A stretch of DNA of 64,000 nucleotides, taken from assembly GCA_937915785.1 (NCBI GenBank), contig CALGGY010000050.1:1-64000 (forward strand). The letters run 5' to 3'. Under the pieces are notes generated by a model. That model ran no database searches and was not told where the DNA came from. It saw only the letters and a program-made list of their open reading frames with translations. Position numbers and translations under genes: made by a program. The stretch comes from an uncultured Bacteroidales bacterium. Lineage in GTDB: Bacteria; Bacteroidota; Bacteroidia; Bacteroidales; P3. Position 1 is the first letter of the stretch; every line of letters starts with the position of its first letter. Shown one piece after another: positions 16,005 through 24,980 of the stretch.

Positions 16005-17265
16005 TTTTTATCTTTTTTACGTAGTCCAGCTCTTCCCAAGTGAATAGTTTCACTTTGCGTTTCATCACTTTGCCGTTGCGGACAAAGGTTACCTCTTCGG
16101 TTCTGGGGTCGCGTCCGAAATGGCCGTATTTTGCGGTTTCGCCGAAAATGGGGTTGGTAAGTCCGAACCGTTTCACGATGGCGTATGGGCGCATGTCGAA
16201 GATCTTTTTCACTTTTTCGGCAATTTCGCCGTCGGTCATATCCACGTGGGCGGTGCCGTTGGTGTTCACGTACAGTCCCACGGGTTCGGCCATTCCAATG
16301 GCGTATGCCACCTGCACTAGCACCTCGTCGCAAACGCCTGCTGCCACAAGGTTTTTGGCTATATGGCGGGTGGCGTAGGCAGCGCTGCGGTCCACCTTGG
16401 AGGCATCCTTCCCGGAGAAGGCTCCGCCGCCGTGGGCCCCGCGTCCGCCGTAGGTGTCAACGATGATTTTACGTCCTGTGAGGCCTGTGTCTCCATGAGG
16501 TCCGCCGATGACGAATTTGCCGGTAGGATTTACAAACAGCTTGTATCCGTCGGCGTTTTTCTTTTCGTCGTACAGACCTTTGAAAAGTTTCTGATTTTCT
16601 TTCGAAAGATGTTTCAAAACTCTGGGAATCAGTATTTTCTCCACGTCCTTGCGGATGGTGGCGAGCATCTTGGCCTCGCTGTCGAAATCATCGTGCTGGG
16701 TGGAGATTACAATGGTGTCGATACGTGTGGGACGGTTGTCGTCGCTGTATTCCACGGTAATTTGCGACTTGGAGTCGGGACGCAGGTAGGACATCAGTTT
16801 GCCCTCTTTGCGGATGTTGGCCAGTTCGAGCATGAAGATGTGCGCCAGGGTGATGGGCAGCGGCATGTATTCGGGAGTTTCGCGGCAAGCGTAGCCAAAC
16901 ATCATGCCTTGGTCGCCGGCGCCTTGGTTTTCGGCCTCGTGGCGGTCCACGCCTTGGTTGATGTCGGGCGACTGGCCGTGTATGGCCGACAGTATGCCGC
17001 ACGAGTTGGCTTCGAACATGTATTCGCCTTTGGTGTAGCCGATGTCGCGGATAACGCGGCGCACAGTGTCCTGAATGTCAACGTATCCGGTTGTCTTTAC
17101 CTCGCCGGCCACCACGCAAAGGCCAGTGGTTACAAGGGTTTCGCAGGCCACGCGCGAGTGTGGGTCCTGACGCAGGAATTCGTCGAGCAGGGCGTCCGAA
17201 ATCTGGTCCGCCACTTTGTCGGGATGTCCTTCCGACACAGATTCTGATGTGAAGTAGTAAGCCAT
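15988..17265 (-). CDS. metK: S-adenosylmethionine synthetase
   Basis: 425 residues. Makes S-adenosylmethionine from methionine and ATP, the methyl donor of the cell. Landmarks: SEGHPDK at 11-17 (catalytic His14), the signature [12 protein letters not shown] at 115-126, and the glycine-rich phosphate loop GGGAFSGKD. It is slightly longer than the ~385-400 residue E. coli type, as is common in Bacteroidota. First gene of metK-aat-folK; 3' end overlaps aat. It is preceded by a promoter of very good form and a leader of about 160 nt. Confidence 0.97.
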   Translation of the reverse strand: MAYYFTSESVSEGHPDKVADQISDALLDEFLRQDPHSRVACETLVTTGLCVVAGEVKTTGYVDIQDTVRRVIRDIGYTKGEYMFEANSCGILSAIHGQSPDINQGVDRHEAENQGAGDQGMMFGYACRETPEYMPLPITLAHIFMLELANIRKEGKLMSYLRPDSKSQITVEYSDDNRPTRIDTIVISTQHDDFDSEAKMLATIRKDVEKILIPRVLKHLSKENQKLFKGLYDEKKNADGYKLFVNPTGKFVIGGPHGDTGLTGRKIIVDTYGGRGAHGGGAFSGKDASKVDRSAAYATRHIAKNLVAAGVCDEVLVQVAYAIGMAEPVGLYVNTNGTAHVDMTDGEIAEKVKKIFDMRPYAIVKRFGLTNPIFGETAKYGHFGRDPRTEEVTFVRNGKVMKRKVKLFTWEELDYVKKIKSAFKL

Positions 17266-17428
17266 AATTTTGTACTTTAAAACATTAATAAATAGAAATC
17301 CCCTTGTGGGGGTTCCGATGATTATTTAATGCAAAAGTTGTCGATTTTGTGATTGTAGGTAAGAAACTTGGTTTAGCATTTTTTTTCTTGTGGTTGCAAT
17401 CATTACAAATCTATCCACTTTGCGTTTG
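17266..17428 (-). promoter_or_regulatory. Long metK leader with hairpin
   Basis: Between the predicted promoter and the metK ATG lie about 160 nt. On the transcript strand a hairpin AACCCCCACAAGGGGATT (17298-17315) lies about 35 nt before the start, preceded by an A-rich segment. I could not fit it to a known SAM-riboswitch consensus by eye, so it is reported only as a possible regulatory leader. Confidence 0.35.
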
Positions 17429-17459
17429 CAAAATTACACTTTTTTCGTCACATGGCAAA
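17429..17459 (-). promoter_or_regulatory. Promoter TTTG-N19-TAATTTTG for metK
   Basis: On the minus strand TTTG (17459-17456), a 19 nt spacer and TAATTTTG (17436-17429) match the full Bacteroidota sigma-ABfr consensus of TTTG plus TAnnTTTG. Confidence 0.75.
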
Positions 17460-17667
17460 ATGTTTTACTGTATTTTTTTTGTTGTCTTTGTATGATATTG
17501 GTAATGAGATGTGTTTGTATGGGCGTGGTGCGGACATTAATGTGCGTACATATCTTTTTTTGAGCAAAAGACTTTCTTTCTTGTACATTTGGAGGCATTT
17601 TGTGTCTTTGCAGTGCTGAATTTTCCATTTTCAAAAAACATTATGGACTAATACCCATACCATACAA

Positions 17668-17698
17668 AAGAAGTGCCGCTGATATCTCGGCACTTCTT
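17668..17698 (-). terminator. Terminator after the GH3 gene
   Basis: An 11 bp perfect stem (17668-17678 with 17688-17698, AAGAAGTGCCG/CGGCACTTCTT), with TTCTTTTG following on the minus strand. It closes the four-gene GH3 operon. Confidence 0.7.
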
Positions 17699-17738
17699 GG
17701 TTTGCGGGGATATTCCGCTCTTTTTTGCACGTCGCCAG

Positions 17739-19445
17739 TTACTTCTTTTCAAACTGGCGCATCAGCTCGTGTTTTTCGTCGTTCTGCATCAGCACGTTTG
17801 GTTTGAAACGGCTGGCGTCGGCGCCGGTTTTCTTGAGCGATGCCTCTTTGAATTTCTCGAAACTGTTTTCCTGCAAAAGGTGCGATATGGGGTCTTTCAC
17901 GCGGAAACTGTCTCGTTTGGCCTGATATTCGATGTTGGCCTTTTTCAGGTTGTCGTCCACCACTTTGGTGAACTCGTTGGCCTGTTCTATGGTGGTGTCC
18001 TGATTTTCGAACTCGTAGTAGAAATGGTAGGCGGATTGGCTGAGGTCGGCAAAACCGATGAAGAACTTGGTTTTCATGCCGGTGGATTTCTCGGCTTCGC
18101 GCACTGCGTCGATAAACTGTTGTTCGTACAGCTTTTCGCCGGTCATGGTAACAATGCCGTTCACTTTCTGCACCATGTGTATGCGCGGGGTGTTCACAAA
18201 ATAGTCGCTCACCTCGATGATGTCGTTCATGTTGTAGCGGTACAGTCCGGCGAAGGTGGTGCAGTAGGGGCAGTAGCGTTTGCCCACTTCGAGTTCGTGC
18301 AGCTGCAGGAAACGTGGGTTCTCGGTGCCGAAGTCCTCTTCGGGGACAAACTCGTAGTAGTGGTAGTGCGGGAAAAGGGTGGTGTTGATGGAGTCGTCCA
18401 AAACCAGTCCGAAACGGCATTCCGACGAGAAATAGGCAAATTCCTGATAAAGCATTCCTTCGGGGAAACAGCCTTCCAGTTTTTCGAGATAAACCTTTGT
18501 GTTGCCGCATTTCCAAGTGGTGAGCACCTGCAGTTCGGGCCAGAAATGTTTTGGCAGTATGGTGCCGTATTTGGCGCGCAGTTCGCGTAGCTCGTTGGCG
18601 CGGTCGGGGTTGGGTTTGAGGTAGGGCTGTATGGCGGCGCGTATCTTGTCGGGAATGTTCACCTTTTGGCTCATGGTGCCGTGTTCGATGTCGTCGATAT
18701 AGTCGTCGAGGTAGCGGTTCACGTTGTTCTGCATCTCAACCATGGTGCTGGGGTTGGCGGTAACGCACAGGTGCACGTTGCGCTCGATGCCCATACGCAT
18801 GATGGCGTAGTTGCGGGCGGTGTAGTCCTCGATATAGAACACGTCGGAGGGAGAGGCGTAGAGCTTTTTCACAAAGCCCGGACATTTGGCCTGCGTGTAG
18901 CCCGACACCGAGCCGTACATGGTGCCGTCGGGGGCGTAGCCTTCCAAGTATTTGCCCACTATGGACACTATGGAGCCTTCCCACACGTGCGGACGGTTCA
19001 TCTGGAAATTGTACAGCCATACCTTGTTCATCTTGCTGTATATGTTGTCGATATACTGTTGGGTGATGGGTATCCATTTGGGCTGGTTGGTGGAACCCGA
19101 AGTGGTGGCGTAGAGCACCGGTTTGCCGGGAAACAGCACGTTGGCCTCGCCGTTTTTGTGACGGTCCACGTAAGGACGCAGGTCTTCGTACTCGTTGGGT
19201 TTCACATTTTCGCGATATAGGCGGTAGAGCTCCTCGTCGGTTTTGGCTTTCAGTATGTCCTCAAAGTGGTGCTCCTTGCCATAGACGCTGTCTTTTGCGT
19301 AGGTAAGTATCTGACGCAGAGTTTTTTCGCTTGCCTTGCGGGGATCTTTGCTCACGCGTTTCAGTTTGCGGTAAAGCAGCCCGCCGGCTATACCGAGCAA
19401 GGTGTTCGGTACAAAGGGGTTCATGTGGTCTTCTGTAATTTTCAT
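17739..19445 (-). CDS. GH3 family adenylate-forming enzyme
   Basis: 568 residues. A member of the GH3 family (named for plant auxin-responsive enzymes), which activates carboxylic acids as acyl-AMP and passes them to an amine or other acceptor. Family hallmarks: the P-loop-like TTSGSTNQPKWIPIT near 115-129, the aromatic-rich middle (YFSSECRFG), and YRYNMNDIIEV with the C-terminal GEKLYEQQ region. Bacterial GH3 proteins of this size are widespread in Bacteroidota and uncharacterised. It is the last gene of a lolA-like/plsC/HAD/GH3 operon, which points to a lipid-linked or envelope acyl product, as inference only. M8 (MNPFVPN) is an alternative start. Confidence 0.88.
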   Translation of the reverse strand: MKITEDHMNPFVPNTLLGIAGGLLYRKLKRVSKDPRKASEKTLRQILTYAKDSVYGKEHHFEDILKAKTDEELYRLYRENVKPNEYEDLRPYVDRHKNGEANVLFPGKPVLYATTSGSTNQPKWIPITQQYIDNIYSKMNKVWLYNFQMNRPHVWEGSIVSIVGKYLEGYAPDGTMYGSVSGYTQAKCPGFVKKLYASPSDVFYIEDYTARNYAIMRMGIERNVHLCVTANPSTMVEMQNNVNRYLDDYIDDIEHGTMSQKVNIPDKIRAAIQPYLKPNPDRANELRELRAKYGTILPKHFWPELQVLTTWKCGNTKVYLEKLEGCFPEGMLYQEFAYFSSECRFGLVLDDSINTTLFPHYHYYEFVPEEDFGTENPRFLQLHELEVGKRYCPYCTTFAGLYRYNMNDIIEVSDYFVNTPRIHMVQKVNGIVTMTGEKLYEQQFIDAVREAEKSTGMKTKFFIGFADLSQSAYHFYYEFENQDTTIEQANEFTKVVDDNLKKANIEYQAKRDSFRVKDPISHLLQENSFEKFKEASLKKTGADASRFKPNVLMQNDEKHELMRQFEKK

Positions 19446-19467
19446 GACAGTAGGTTTTTATGAATGT

Positions 19468-20094
19468 TTATTGTTTGATTTCGTGTATGTTGCGTAAAAA
19501 TTTGTCCTTTTTGTTCACCAGCAGGAAAGGCATGCCGCTGTTGCGTGCGCCCTGTCCGTCGGTGTCGTCGCGGTCGCCGATAACGAGTATGTCTTCGGGT
19601 TTTTCGCCCAGCAGCTCGGCTATTTTGAGGAACGATTCACGGCAGGGTTTCAGTCCTCCGGCCGCGGGTGCGTCGATGCACACGTCGAACCATTCGGGGT
19701 CGATGTTCACGGCGTGCAGCCGTTCGATGATGTGGTCGTAGTCGGAGAACACAGCGGTTTTTATACCCGCCTTGCGCAGTTGTGCCAACTCGTCGGCAAC
19801 GCCATCTTTCAGTCGGTAGTGCTTGGCCAGCACACGTGTCATGGTGGGCATGTATTTGGCGTAGTACCAGCGCTCGGCCTTTTCGGGGCTGATGCCACGT
19901 TTTTGGGCCATGGTGGCAAACAGCTGTTTGAAATATTCCTTGCTTTCGCCGAAATGGCGGCCCATCAGCTCTTTGCGGGTGTTGCGTTCTGTTTTTAGGG
20001 TGACTACGGATGTTATGCAGTTGAGTATTAGCCATATAGGCAATCTGCTGTTGTCATAAAGCGTTCCGTCGAGGTCAAATATTATAGCTTTCAT
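19468..20094 (-). CDS. HAD-superfamily hydrolase
   Basis: 208 residues. A haloacid-dehalogenase-type phosphatase with nucleophile motif FDLDGTLYD (Asp7, Asp9), motif II in TAVFSDYD, the motif III Lys in GGLKPCRESF, and motif IV VIGDRDDTDGQG near the C-terminus. The helical cap sits between motifs I and II (type C1). Substrate unknown; likely a small phosphomonoester. It lies 3 nt after the acyltransferase gene and 22 nt before GH3 in transcription order, so it belongs to that operon and may dephosphorylate a lipid intermediate such as lysophosphatidate or phosphatidate (inference). Confidence 0.88.
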   Translation of the reverse strand: MKAIIFDLDGTLYDNSRLPIWLILNCITSVVTLKTERNTRKELMGRHFGESKEYFKQLFATMAQKRGISPEKAERWYYAKYMPTMTRVLAKHYRLKDGVADELAQLRKAGIKTAVFSDYDHIIERLHAVNIDPEWFDVCIDAPAAGGLKPCRESFLKIAELLGEKPEDILVIGDRDDTDGQGARNSGMPFLLVNKKDKFLRNIHEIKQ

Positions 20095-20097
20095 CTA

Positions 20098-20955
20098 TTA
20101 TTCTTCGTTGATAGTGGCCGGCCACGAGTTTTTGGTAATTCCGGCAAGGTTCTGCAAAGTGGTGTGGCTCAGGTGCAGAAGCCTGTCCACCTCGTCTTTG
20201 CGATGGTTTTTGGTGTTGGGTAAAATAGGTTCGCCGATGGTGATGGTGAGCAGCGGCTCGGTGGGCTTGCCCAAGAGTTTGTAAATGCCTTTGCGCTCGC
20301 GGAAAGTGATGCACATGGGCACAATGGGCATGTTGTATTTGTATGCCATGGTGAAGGCTCCTTTGCGGAACGGACGCAGGGGTTTGTAGAAATTCCAGCG
20401 GCTCTCTTCGGGAAACACGTGGAACCACTGTTTTTTTTCGTGCAGCTCGTCGAAAGCCTCGTTGAATTTCTTCAGTCCGCCCATGTTGTCGGGCACGGGT
20501 ATTCCGCCCACGTGTTTGATGTGCCAGTAGTCCTTGCCGTTGAGGTTGTCGCCATACACTGGTATCCATATCTTTTTGAAATGCAGCGCGTTGATGACAA
20601 TGGGGGCATCCCAGCGGTAGCAGTGGTTGCAGATGGTTATTGCGCCGTTTTCCAGATATTTGCGGTGTTTGCGCAGTTTTTTGCGTCCGCGTATGCGCAG
20701 TCCGAATTTGGTGTGGTTCACCAGCGGTATCAGAAAATCCACAAGGAAAGCGTAGCCTATCCAGCGTTGCAGCTTGAAACTGAAGCTTTTGTCGAGATAG
20801 GTGTAGTTTTCGTCGAACACCAGCTCGCGCAGGTGCTTGGCGGGATACAGCTTTTTGTAGGGGTTGTCTTCGGGAAAGTCGGTCTCCGGCTGTGGCACGA
20901 AAACACCGTCTTTCACCTCAAGGTCGCGGTAGCGGATGTTGGTTGTTTCGGGCAT
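20098..20955 (-). CDS. PlsC-like 1-acylglycerol-3-phosphate acyltransferase
   Basis: 285 residues. Acyltransferase of the PlsC (LPLAT) superfamily, with the catalytic HX4D motif as HCYRWD (His111-Asp116) and the phosphate-binding motif as FPEESRW (181-187), followed by VPMCITFRE. Such enzymes move acyl groups from acyl-ACP or acyl-CoA to a lipid acceptor at the inner membrane. A hydrophobic stretch around residues 64-80 can associate with the membrane. The N-terminal ~55 residues are unusual for core PlsC, so a specialised acceptor is possible. It is 3 nt from both neighbours in the operon. Confidence 0.88.
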   Translation of the reverse strand: MPETTNIRYRDLEVKDGVFVPQPETDFPEDNPYKKLYPAKHLRELVFDENYTYLDKSFSFKLQRWIGYAFLVDFLIPLVNHTKFGLRIRGRKKLRKHRKYLENGAITICNHCYRWDAPIVINALHFKKIWIPVYGDNLNGKDYWHIKHVGGIPVPDNMGGLKKFNEAFDELHEKKQWFHVFPEESRWNFYKPLRPFRKGAFTMAYKYNMPIVPMCITFRERKGIYKLLGKPTEPLLTITIGEPILPNTKNHRKDEVDRLLHLSHTTLQNLAGITKNSWPATINEE

Positions 20956-20958
20956 CAG

Positions 20959-21579
20959 TTATTTTTTTGCTGTTGAGAATTGCGAGTCGGCAATGGCTTT
21001 GTTTTTCACCGCTCCCGAAAGAGTGTAGGTGGTTATGTCGCCGGAGTTTTCGGTCATCACCATCTGGCGGATAAGGCCGTCGGCTTTGGCGTAGGTTATC
21101 TCTATTTTGGAATAGCCTTTCGACGATTTTTTGGTGGCGTTGACGGTTACCACGTAGCTGTCGCCCTTTTCGGTGGCGGCGCTTGTGGCCGACACTGCCT
21201 CGCACAGTTGCTCAATTTCGCCGTGGATGGCGCAGAGCAGTATGGTGGCGAGACTGTGCATTCGGGAGTTTTTTTCGGTGTTGAAGGTGCGTTTCTTGCC
21301 TTTTGAGCTGACCAGCATCTCGTTGCCGTTGATAACGACCTTTTCGCCGGCAGGCTCGCTGTAGTGCATGGCCAGTTTGCTTGGGGCAACGAAATAGAAA
21401 GTGCCGCTTTTCTCCACCTTTTTGCCGTTCACTTTCAAAACTTTTGTTTCTTTGAACGCGCTTTCGATGCTTTTTATCTGGGTGTTGGCGGTCTTTATCT
21501 TTGTCAGAATGGCGTTGTCGTTGGCAAAGACTGCTGTTGCAAACAATGCTGCAATCAGGGTTATGATCTTTCTTGTCAT
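20959..21579 (-). CDS. LolA-like outer-membrane lipoprotein carrier
   Basis: 206 residues. An N-terminal signal peptide (MTRKIITLIAALFATAVFA) leads into the LolA-type half-barrel pattern: repeated amphipathic beta strands, GTFYFVAPSKLAMHYSEPAGE, VVINGNEMLVSSKGKK, and helical lid segments. LolA carries lipoproteins across the periplasm; LolA-like proteins inside biosynthetic operons, such as aryl polyene clusters, are thought to carry other lipidic cargo. Since this one begins an operon of acyl-modifying enzymes, a specialised carrier is plausible. Promoter box at 21651-21658. Whether this is the housekeeping LolA cannot be told from the window. Confidence 0.8.
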   Translation of the reverse strand: MTRKIITLIAALFATAVFANDNAILTKIKTANTQIKSIESAFKETKVLKVNGKKVEKSGTFYFVAPSKLAMHYSEPAGEKVVINGNEMLVSSKGKKRTFNTEKNSRMHSLATILLCAIHGEIEQLCEAVSATSAATEKGDSYVVTVNATKKSSKGYSKIEITYAKADGLIRQMVMTENSGDITTYTLSGAVKNKAIADSQFSTAKK

Positions 21580-21650
21580 TGTTTTTCTTTTTTTGTCTGT
21601 TACTTTATGTTAGTAACGTTTTTGTCTGTTTTTTTTGAAAAAACAACTTG

Positions 21651-21658
21651 CAAAGATA
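21651..21658 (-). promoter_or_regulatory. -7 box (TATCTTTG) for the lolA-like/GH3 operon
   Basis: The minus strand reads AAAAAAATCGTATCTTTGC, an extended form of the TAnnTTTG box that recurs in this window at 32231, 32325 and 43454. It lies 72 nt before the lolA-like ATG. Confidence 0.65.
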
Positions 21659-21732
21659 CGATTTTTTTCTGTTATTTTGTGCAGAAACCTTTTGCTAAGT
21701 TATAATGTGTTGGTAGATTGTGTGTTGCGTTT

Positions 21733-22527
21733 CTACACCGCCACGTCGGCTTTGATATGTGGGTGCGGGTCGTAGCCGGAGAGGGTGAAATCCGGGTAGT
21801 CGAAGCTGAAAATGTCGTTTACATCGGGGTTTATCTCCATTTTAGGCAGAGGACGCGGCTCGCGCGTAAGTTGCAGTTTCACTTGTTCAAAATGGTTGCT
21901 GTAGATATGCGCGTCGCCGAAGGTGTGCACAAAATCGCCGTACTGTAGTCCGCACACCTGCGCTATCATCATGGTGAGCAGGGCGTACGACGCTATGTTG
22001 AACGGCACTCCGAGGAAAATGTCGGCACTGCGCTGGTAGAGCTGGCACGATAGTTTGCCCTGCGCCACGTAGAACTGGAACAGTATGTGGCAGGGGGGCA
22101 GCGCCATTTTGTCGATGTCGGCCACGTTCCAAGCGCATACCAGCAGCCGTCGCGAGTCGGGGTTGGTTTTTATCTGCTCGATGAGTTGCGAAATTTGGTC
22201 GATGCTTCGGCCGTCGGGGGTTGCCCACGAGCGCCATTGCTTGCCGTACACGGGGCCGAGATTGCCTTCGGCGTCGGCCCACTCGTCCCAGATGGTAACA
22301 CGGTTGTCGTGCAGGTACTGTATGTTGGTGTCGCCTTTCAGAAACCACAGCAGTTCGTATATTATCGAACGCAGGTGCAGTTTTTTTGTTGTCAGCAGCG
22401 GAAATCCTTGGTTGAGGTCGAACCTCATCTGGTAGCCGAACACGTTGCGGGTGCCCGTGCCGGTGCGGTCGTTCTTGTCCACACCGTTGTCCATCACATG
22501 TTTTAGCAGGTCGAGATATTGTTTCAT
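21733..22527 (-). CDS. thyA: Thymidylate synthase
   Basis: 264 residues. Converts dUMP to dTMP using methylene-THF. Matches ThyA throughout: [12 protein letters not shown] near 20-31, the phosphate-binding DSRRLLV (124-130), the catalytic Cys146 in [11 protein letters not shown], and [20 protein letters not shown] in pieces. The start is [10 protein letters not shown] (CAT 22525-22527); a longer open frame upstream has no homology and overlaps the intergenic region. Dihydrofolate reductase, often the next gene, is not adjacent here. It follows the Nfn-like gene by 113 nt on the same strand. Confidence 0.97.
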   Translation of the reverse strand: MKQYLDLLKHVMDNGVDKNDRTGTGTRNVFGYQMRFDLNQGFPLLTTKKLHLRSIIYELLWFLKGDTNIQYLHDNRVTIWDEWADAEGNLGPVYGKQWRSWATPDGRSIDQISQLIEQIKTNPDSRRLLVCAWNVADIDKMALPPCHILFQFYVAQGKLSCQLYQRSADIFLGVPFNIASYALLTMMIAQVCGLQYGDFVHTFGDAHIYSNHFEQVKLQLTREPRPLPKMEINPDVNDIFSFDYPDFTLSGYDPHPHIKADVAV

Positions 22528-22640
22528 ATAGTTTCGTTGTATGTAAATGTAACATCTAAAAACACGAAAAAAAAACGTATGTTCCTCTCTTGCTGTGTTT
22601 TTCGACGTCCGGAAATATAACAATAATTGTTTGCGAGTGA

Positions 22641-24914
22641 TTATTGCTTGTTTTTGATATATTCGTCGATGGCTTTGGCGGCTTTTTTGCCTGCGCCCAT
22701 GGCCAGTATCACCGTTGCGGCACCGCTTACGGCGTCGCCGCCGGCGAATATGCCTTTGCGCGAGGTCTGGCCATTGTCGTCGGCTACGATGCAGTTCCAC
22801 TTGTTGGTATCCAAGTTTGGTGTAGTGCTGGAAATGAGTGGGTTAGGCGATGTGCCGATGGATATTATCACCATATCGGCGTCGATGTCGAATTCGGAGC
22901 CTTGCACGGGCACGGGACGGCGGCGCCCCGAGTCGTCGGGCTGTCCAAGCTCCATGCGTATGCAGCGCACGGTGTGCACCCAGCCACGGTCGTCGCTGAG
23001 TATCTCCACAGGGTTGCACAGCAGGTCGAAATGTATGCCTTCCTCCTTGGCGTGGTGTACCTCTTCCACACGTGCCGGCAGTTCTTCCTCCGAGCGGCGA
23101 TATACGATATGCACTTCGGCGCCAAGCCTCAGGGCGGTACGTGCGGCGTCCATGGCCACATTGCCGCCACCAACCACCACCACCCGCTTGCCAACGTAGT
23201 TGGGGGTGTCGTAACCGTCTTTGTACGAGAACAATAAGTTGTTTCGTGTGAGGAATTCGTTGGCTGATACCACTCCGCAGAGGTTCTCGCCGGGGATGTT
23301 CATAAAATTGGGCAGTCCCGCTCCCGAACCGATGAACACGGCATCGAACCCCTCGTGTTTCATCAGGTAGTCGATGGATACGGTGCGTCCCACCACCACA
23401 TTGTTCTCGAACTTGGCGCCCAGCTTGCGTATGTTCTCTATCTCGTGCCGCACCACGGTGTTCTTGGGCAGACGGAACGAGGGTATGCCGTACACCAGCA
23501 CTCCGCCGAACTCGTGCAGGGCTTCGAAAATGGTTACATCGTAGCCCATGCCGAGCAGGTCTTTGGCGCATGTGATGCCCGATGGGCCGCTGCCCACAAT
23601 GGCCACCTTGTGTCCGTTTTTGGTGGCGGGGTCGGCAAACTGCACATGGTTTTCGCGGGCGTAGTCGCCTACAAAACGTTCCAGCTTGCCTATGGCAACG
23701 GGTTCGAACCTCCGGCCCATCACGCATTTGCCCTCGCATTGGGTCTCCTGCGGGCATACACGTCCGCACACCGATGGCAGGGCCGAGTCTTGGTTTATTA
23801 TCTGCGCCGCTTGGCCGAAATCGCCTTCGGCAATGGCTTTGATGAAATAGGGGATTTTGATGTTCACGGGGCATCCTTCCACGCATTGCGGTTTTTTGCA
23901 TTGCAGACAACGCTGGGCCTCGATTACAGCCTCGTCGGGACTGTAGCCGAGACACACTTCGTCGAAATTGCGGGCGCGTACCAGCGGAGGCTGCTCGGCA
24001 ATGGGCACACGTTTCGATTTGTCGCGGGTTTCTTCGGCAACACCTCCGATATGACAGGTGTGTCCTTCGGCTATTTCCTCAGCCTCAAGCTCTTTGCGTG
24101 TTTCGATGTTGTCGTACATAGCCTGACGTTTCATGGCGTTGTCGAAATCCACCAAAGCGCCGTCGAACTCGGGACCGTCCACGCAGGTGAACATCGTTTT
24201 TCCGCCAACGATAACACGGCAGGCGCCGCACATTCCGGTGCCGTCCACCATTATGGAATTGAGGCTTACCGTACATTTTATGTTGTTGGCTTTGGCCATG
24301 TTAGCCACAGCCCGCATCATCACCATTGGGCCTATGGCAATAATTTCGTCGTAGTTTGCACCGTTGTTGATGTTTTGCTGCAAGACGTTGGTTACCAAGC
24401 CTTTGTATTGCGATGTGCCGTCGTCGGTGGCAACAAACAGGTTGCTCATCAGCGCAAGCTCCTTTTCGTAAACCAGCAGGCTGTGCGTTTTGGCGCCTAT
24501 GATGCAGTCGGCGGTGATGCCGTGGTTGTGGAGCCATTTCACCTGAGGGAATATGGGAGCTATGCCCACGCCTCCGCCGATGAATACGAACTTGTGTTTT
24601 TTCAGCTCGTCGATGGGGATGTTCACAAACTCGGAGCAGTGTCCGAGGGGTCCTACCACGTCGAGAAAACTGTCGCCGGCCTGAAAGCCGGCCATTTCGC
24701 GGGTTGAGGGGCCAACGGCTTTGAAAACCAGTACCACGGTGCCTTTTTCGGTGTCGTAGTCGCTGATGGTGAGGGGGATACGCTCGGAGTGCTCCATCAT
24801 CTTTACGATAAGGAACTGTCCGGGCAGGGCCGATTTGGCGATGCGTGGCGCAAGGACTTCGTACCGGTAGGTGCCGGTGGACAATTCTTTTCTTGACAAT
24901 ATTTTGTACATCAT
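22641..24914 (-). CDS. NfnA-NfnB-like fusion (ferredoxin-NADP reductase / glutamate synthase small subunit type)
   Basis: 757 residues from the chosen start. The N-terminal ~280 residues are an FAD/NAD-binding ferredoxin-NADP reductase of the PyrK/NfnA type, with [10 protein letters not shown], the nucleotide loop [13 protein letters not shown], and a [2Fe-2S] site in GMCGACRV plus a later Cys. The rest is a GltD/NfnB-like subunit: two [4Fe-4S] motifs ([32 protein letters not shown]), the FAD loop VGSGPSG, the NADPH loop [19 protein letters not shown], and [17 protein letters not shown]. Two-subunit NfnAB performs electron bifurcation between NADH, ferredoxin and NADP; the fused form is common in Bacteroidota. 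Several upstream starts exist; [11 protein letters not shown] at 24914 fits the family best. Confidence 0.9.
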   Translation of the reverse strand: MMYKILSRKELSTGTYRYEVLAPRIAKSALPGQFLIVKMMEHSERIPLTISDYDTEKGTVVLVFKAVGPSTREMAGFQAGDSFLDVVGPLGHCSEFVNIPIDELKKHKFVFIGGGVGIAPIFPQVKWLHNHGITADCIIGAKTHSLLVYEKELALMSNLFVATDDGTSQYKGLVTNVLQQNINNGANYDEIIAIGPMVMMRAVANMAKANNIKCTVSLNSIMVDGTGMCGACRVIVGGKTMFTCVDGPEFDGALVDFDNAMKRQAMYDNIETRKELEAEEIAEGHTCHIGGVAEETRDKSKRVPIAEQPPLVRARNFDEVCLGYSPDEAVIEAQRCLQCKKPQCVEGCPVNIKIPYFIKAIAEGDFGQAAQIINQDSALPSVCGRVCPQETQCEGKCVMGRRFEPVAIGKLERFVGDYARENHVQFADPATKNGHKVAIVGSGPSGITCAKDLLGMGYDVTIFEALHEFGGVLVYGIPSFRLPKNTVVRHEIENIRKLGAKFENNVVVGRTVSIDYLMKHEGFDAVFIGSGAGLPNFMNIPGENLCGVVSANEFLTRNNLLFSYKDGYDTPNYVGKRVVVVGGGNVAMDAARTALRLGAEVHIVYRRSEEELPARVEEVHHAKEEGIHFDLLCNPVEILSDDRGWVHTVRCIRMELGQPDDSGRRRPVPVQGSEFDIDADMVIISIGTSPNPLISSTTPNLDTNKWNCIVADDNGQTSRKGIFAGGDAVSGAATVILAMGAGKKAAKAIDEYIKNKQ

Positions 24915-24980
24915 GGCGGTATGTTTTGTCTCCTCACCGCGTTGGCCAAACGCCTTGGGCAATGTGGAGTGTGGTGTCGG

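Noticed and set aside
17266..17428. A known SAM riboswitch before metK
   Set aside because: The leader is long enough and has a hairpin, but I could not find the conserved cores of the SAM-I, SAM-II or SAM/SAH classes by eye. Kept only as a possible leader.
23355..24707. 450-codon open frame on the plus strand inside the Nfn-like fusion
   Set aside because: It is antisense to a gene with clear cofactor motifs. Its composition (rich in His, Val, Gly, Tyr) is what the complement of GC-biased codons gives, and it has no motif or promoter. The same holds for the long antisense frames in metK, hndC, hndD and proS.
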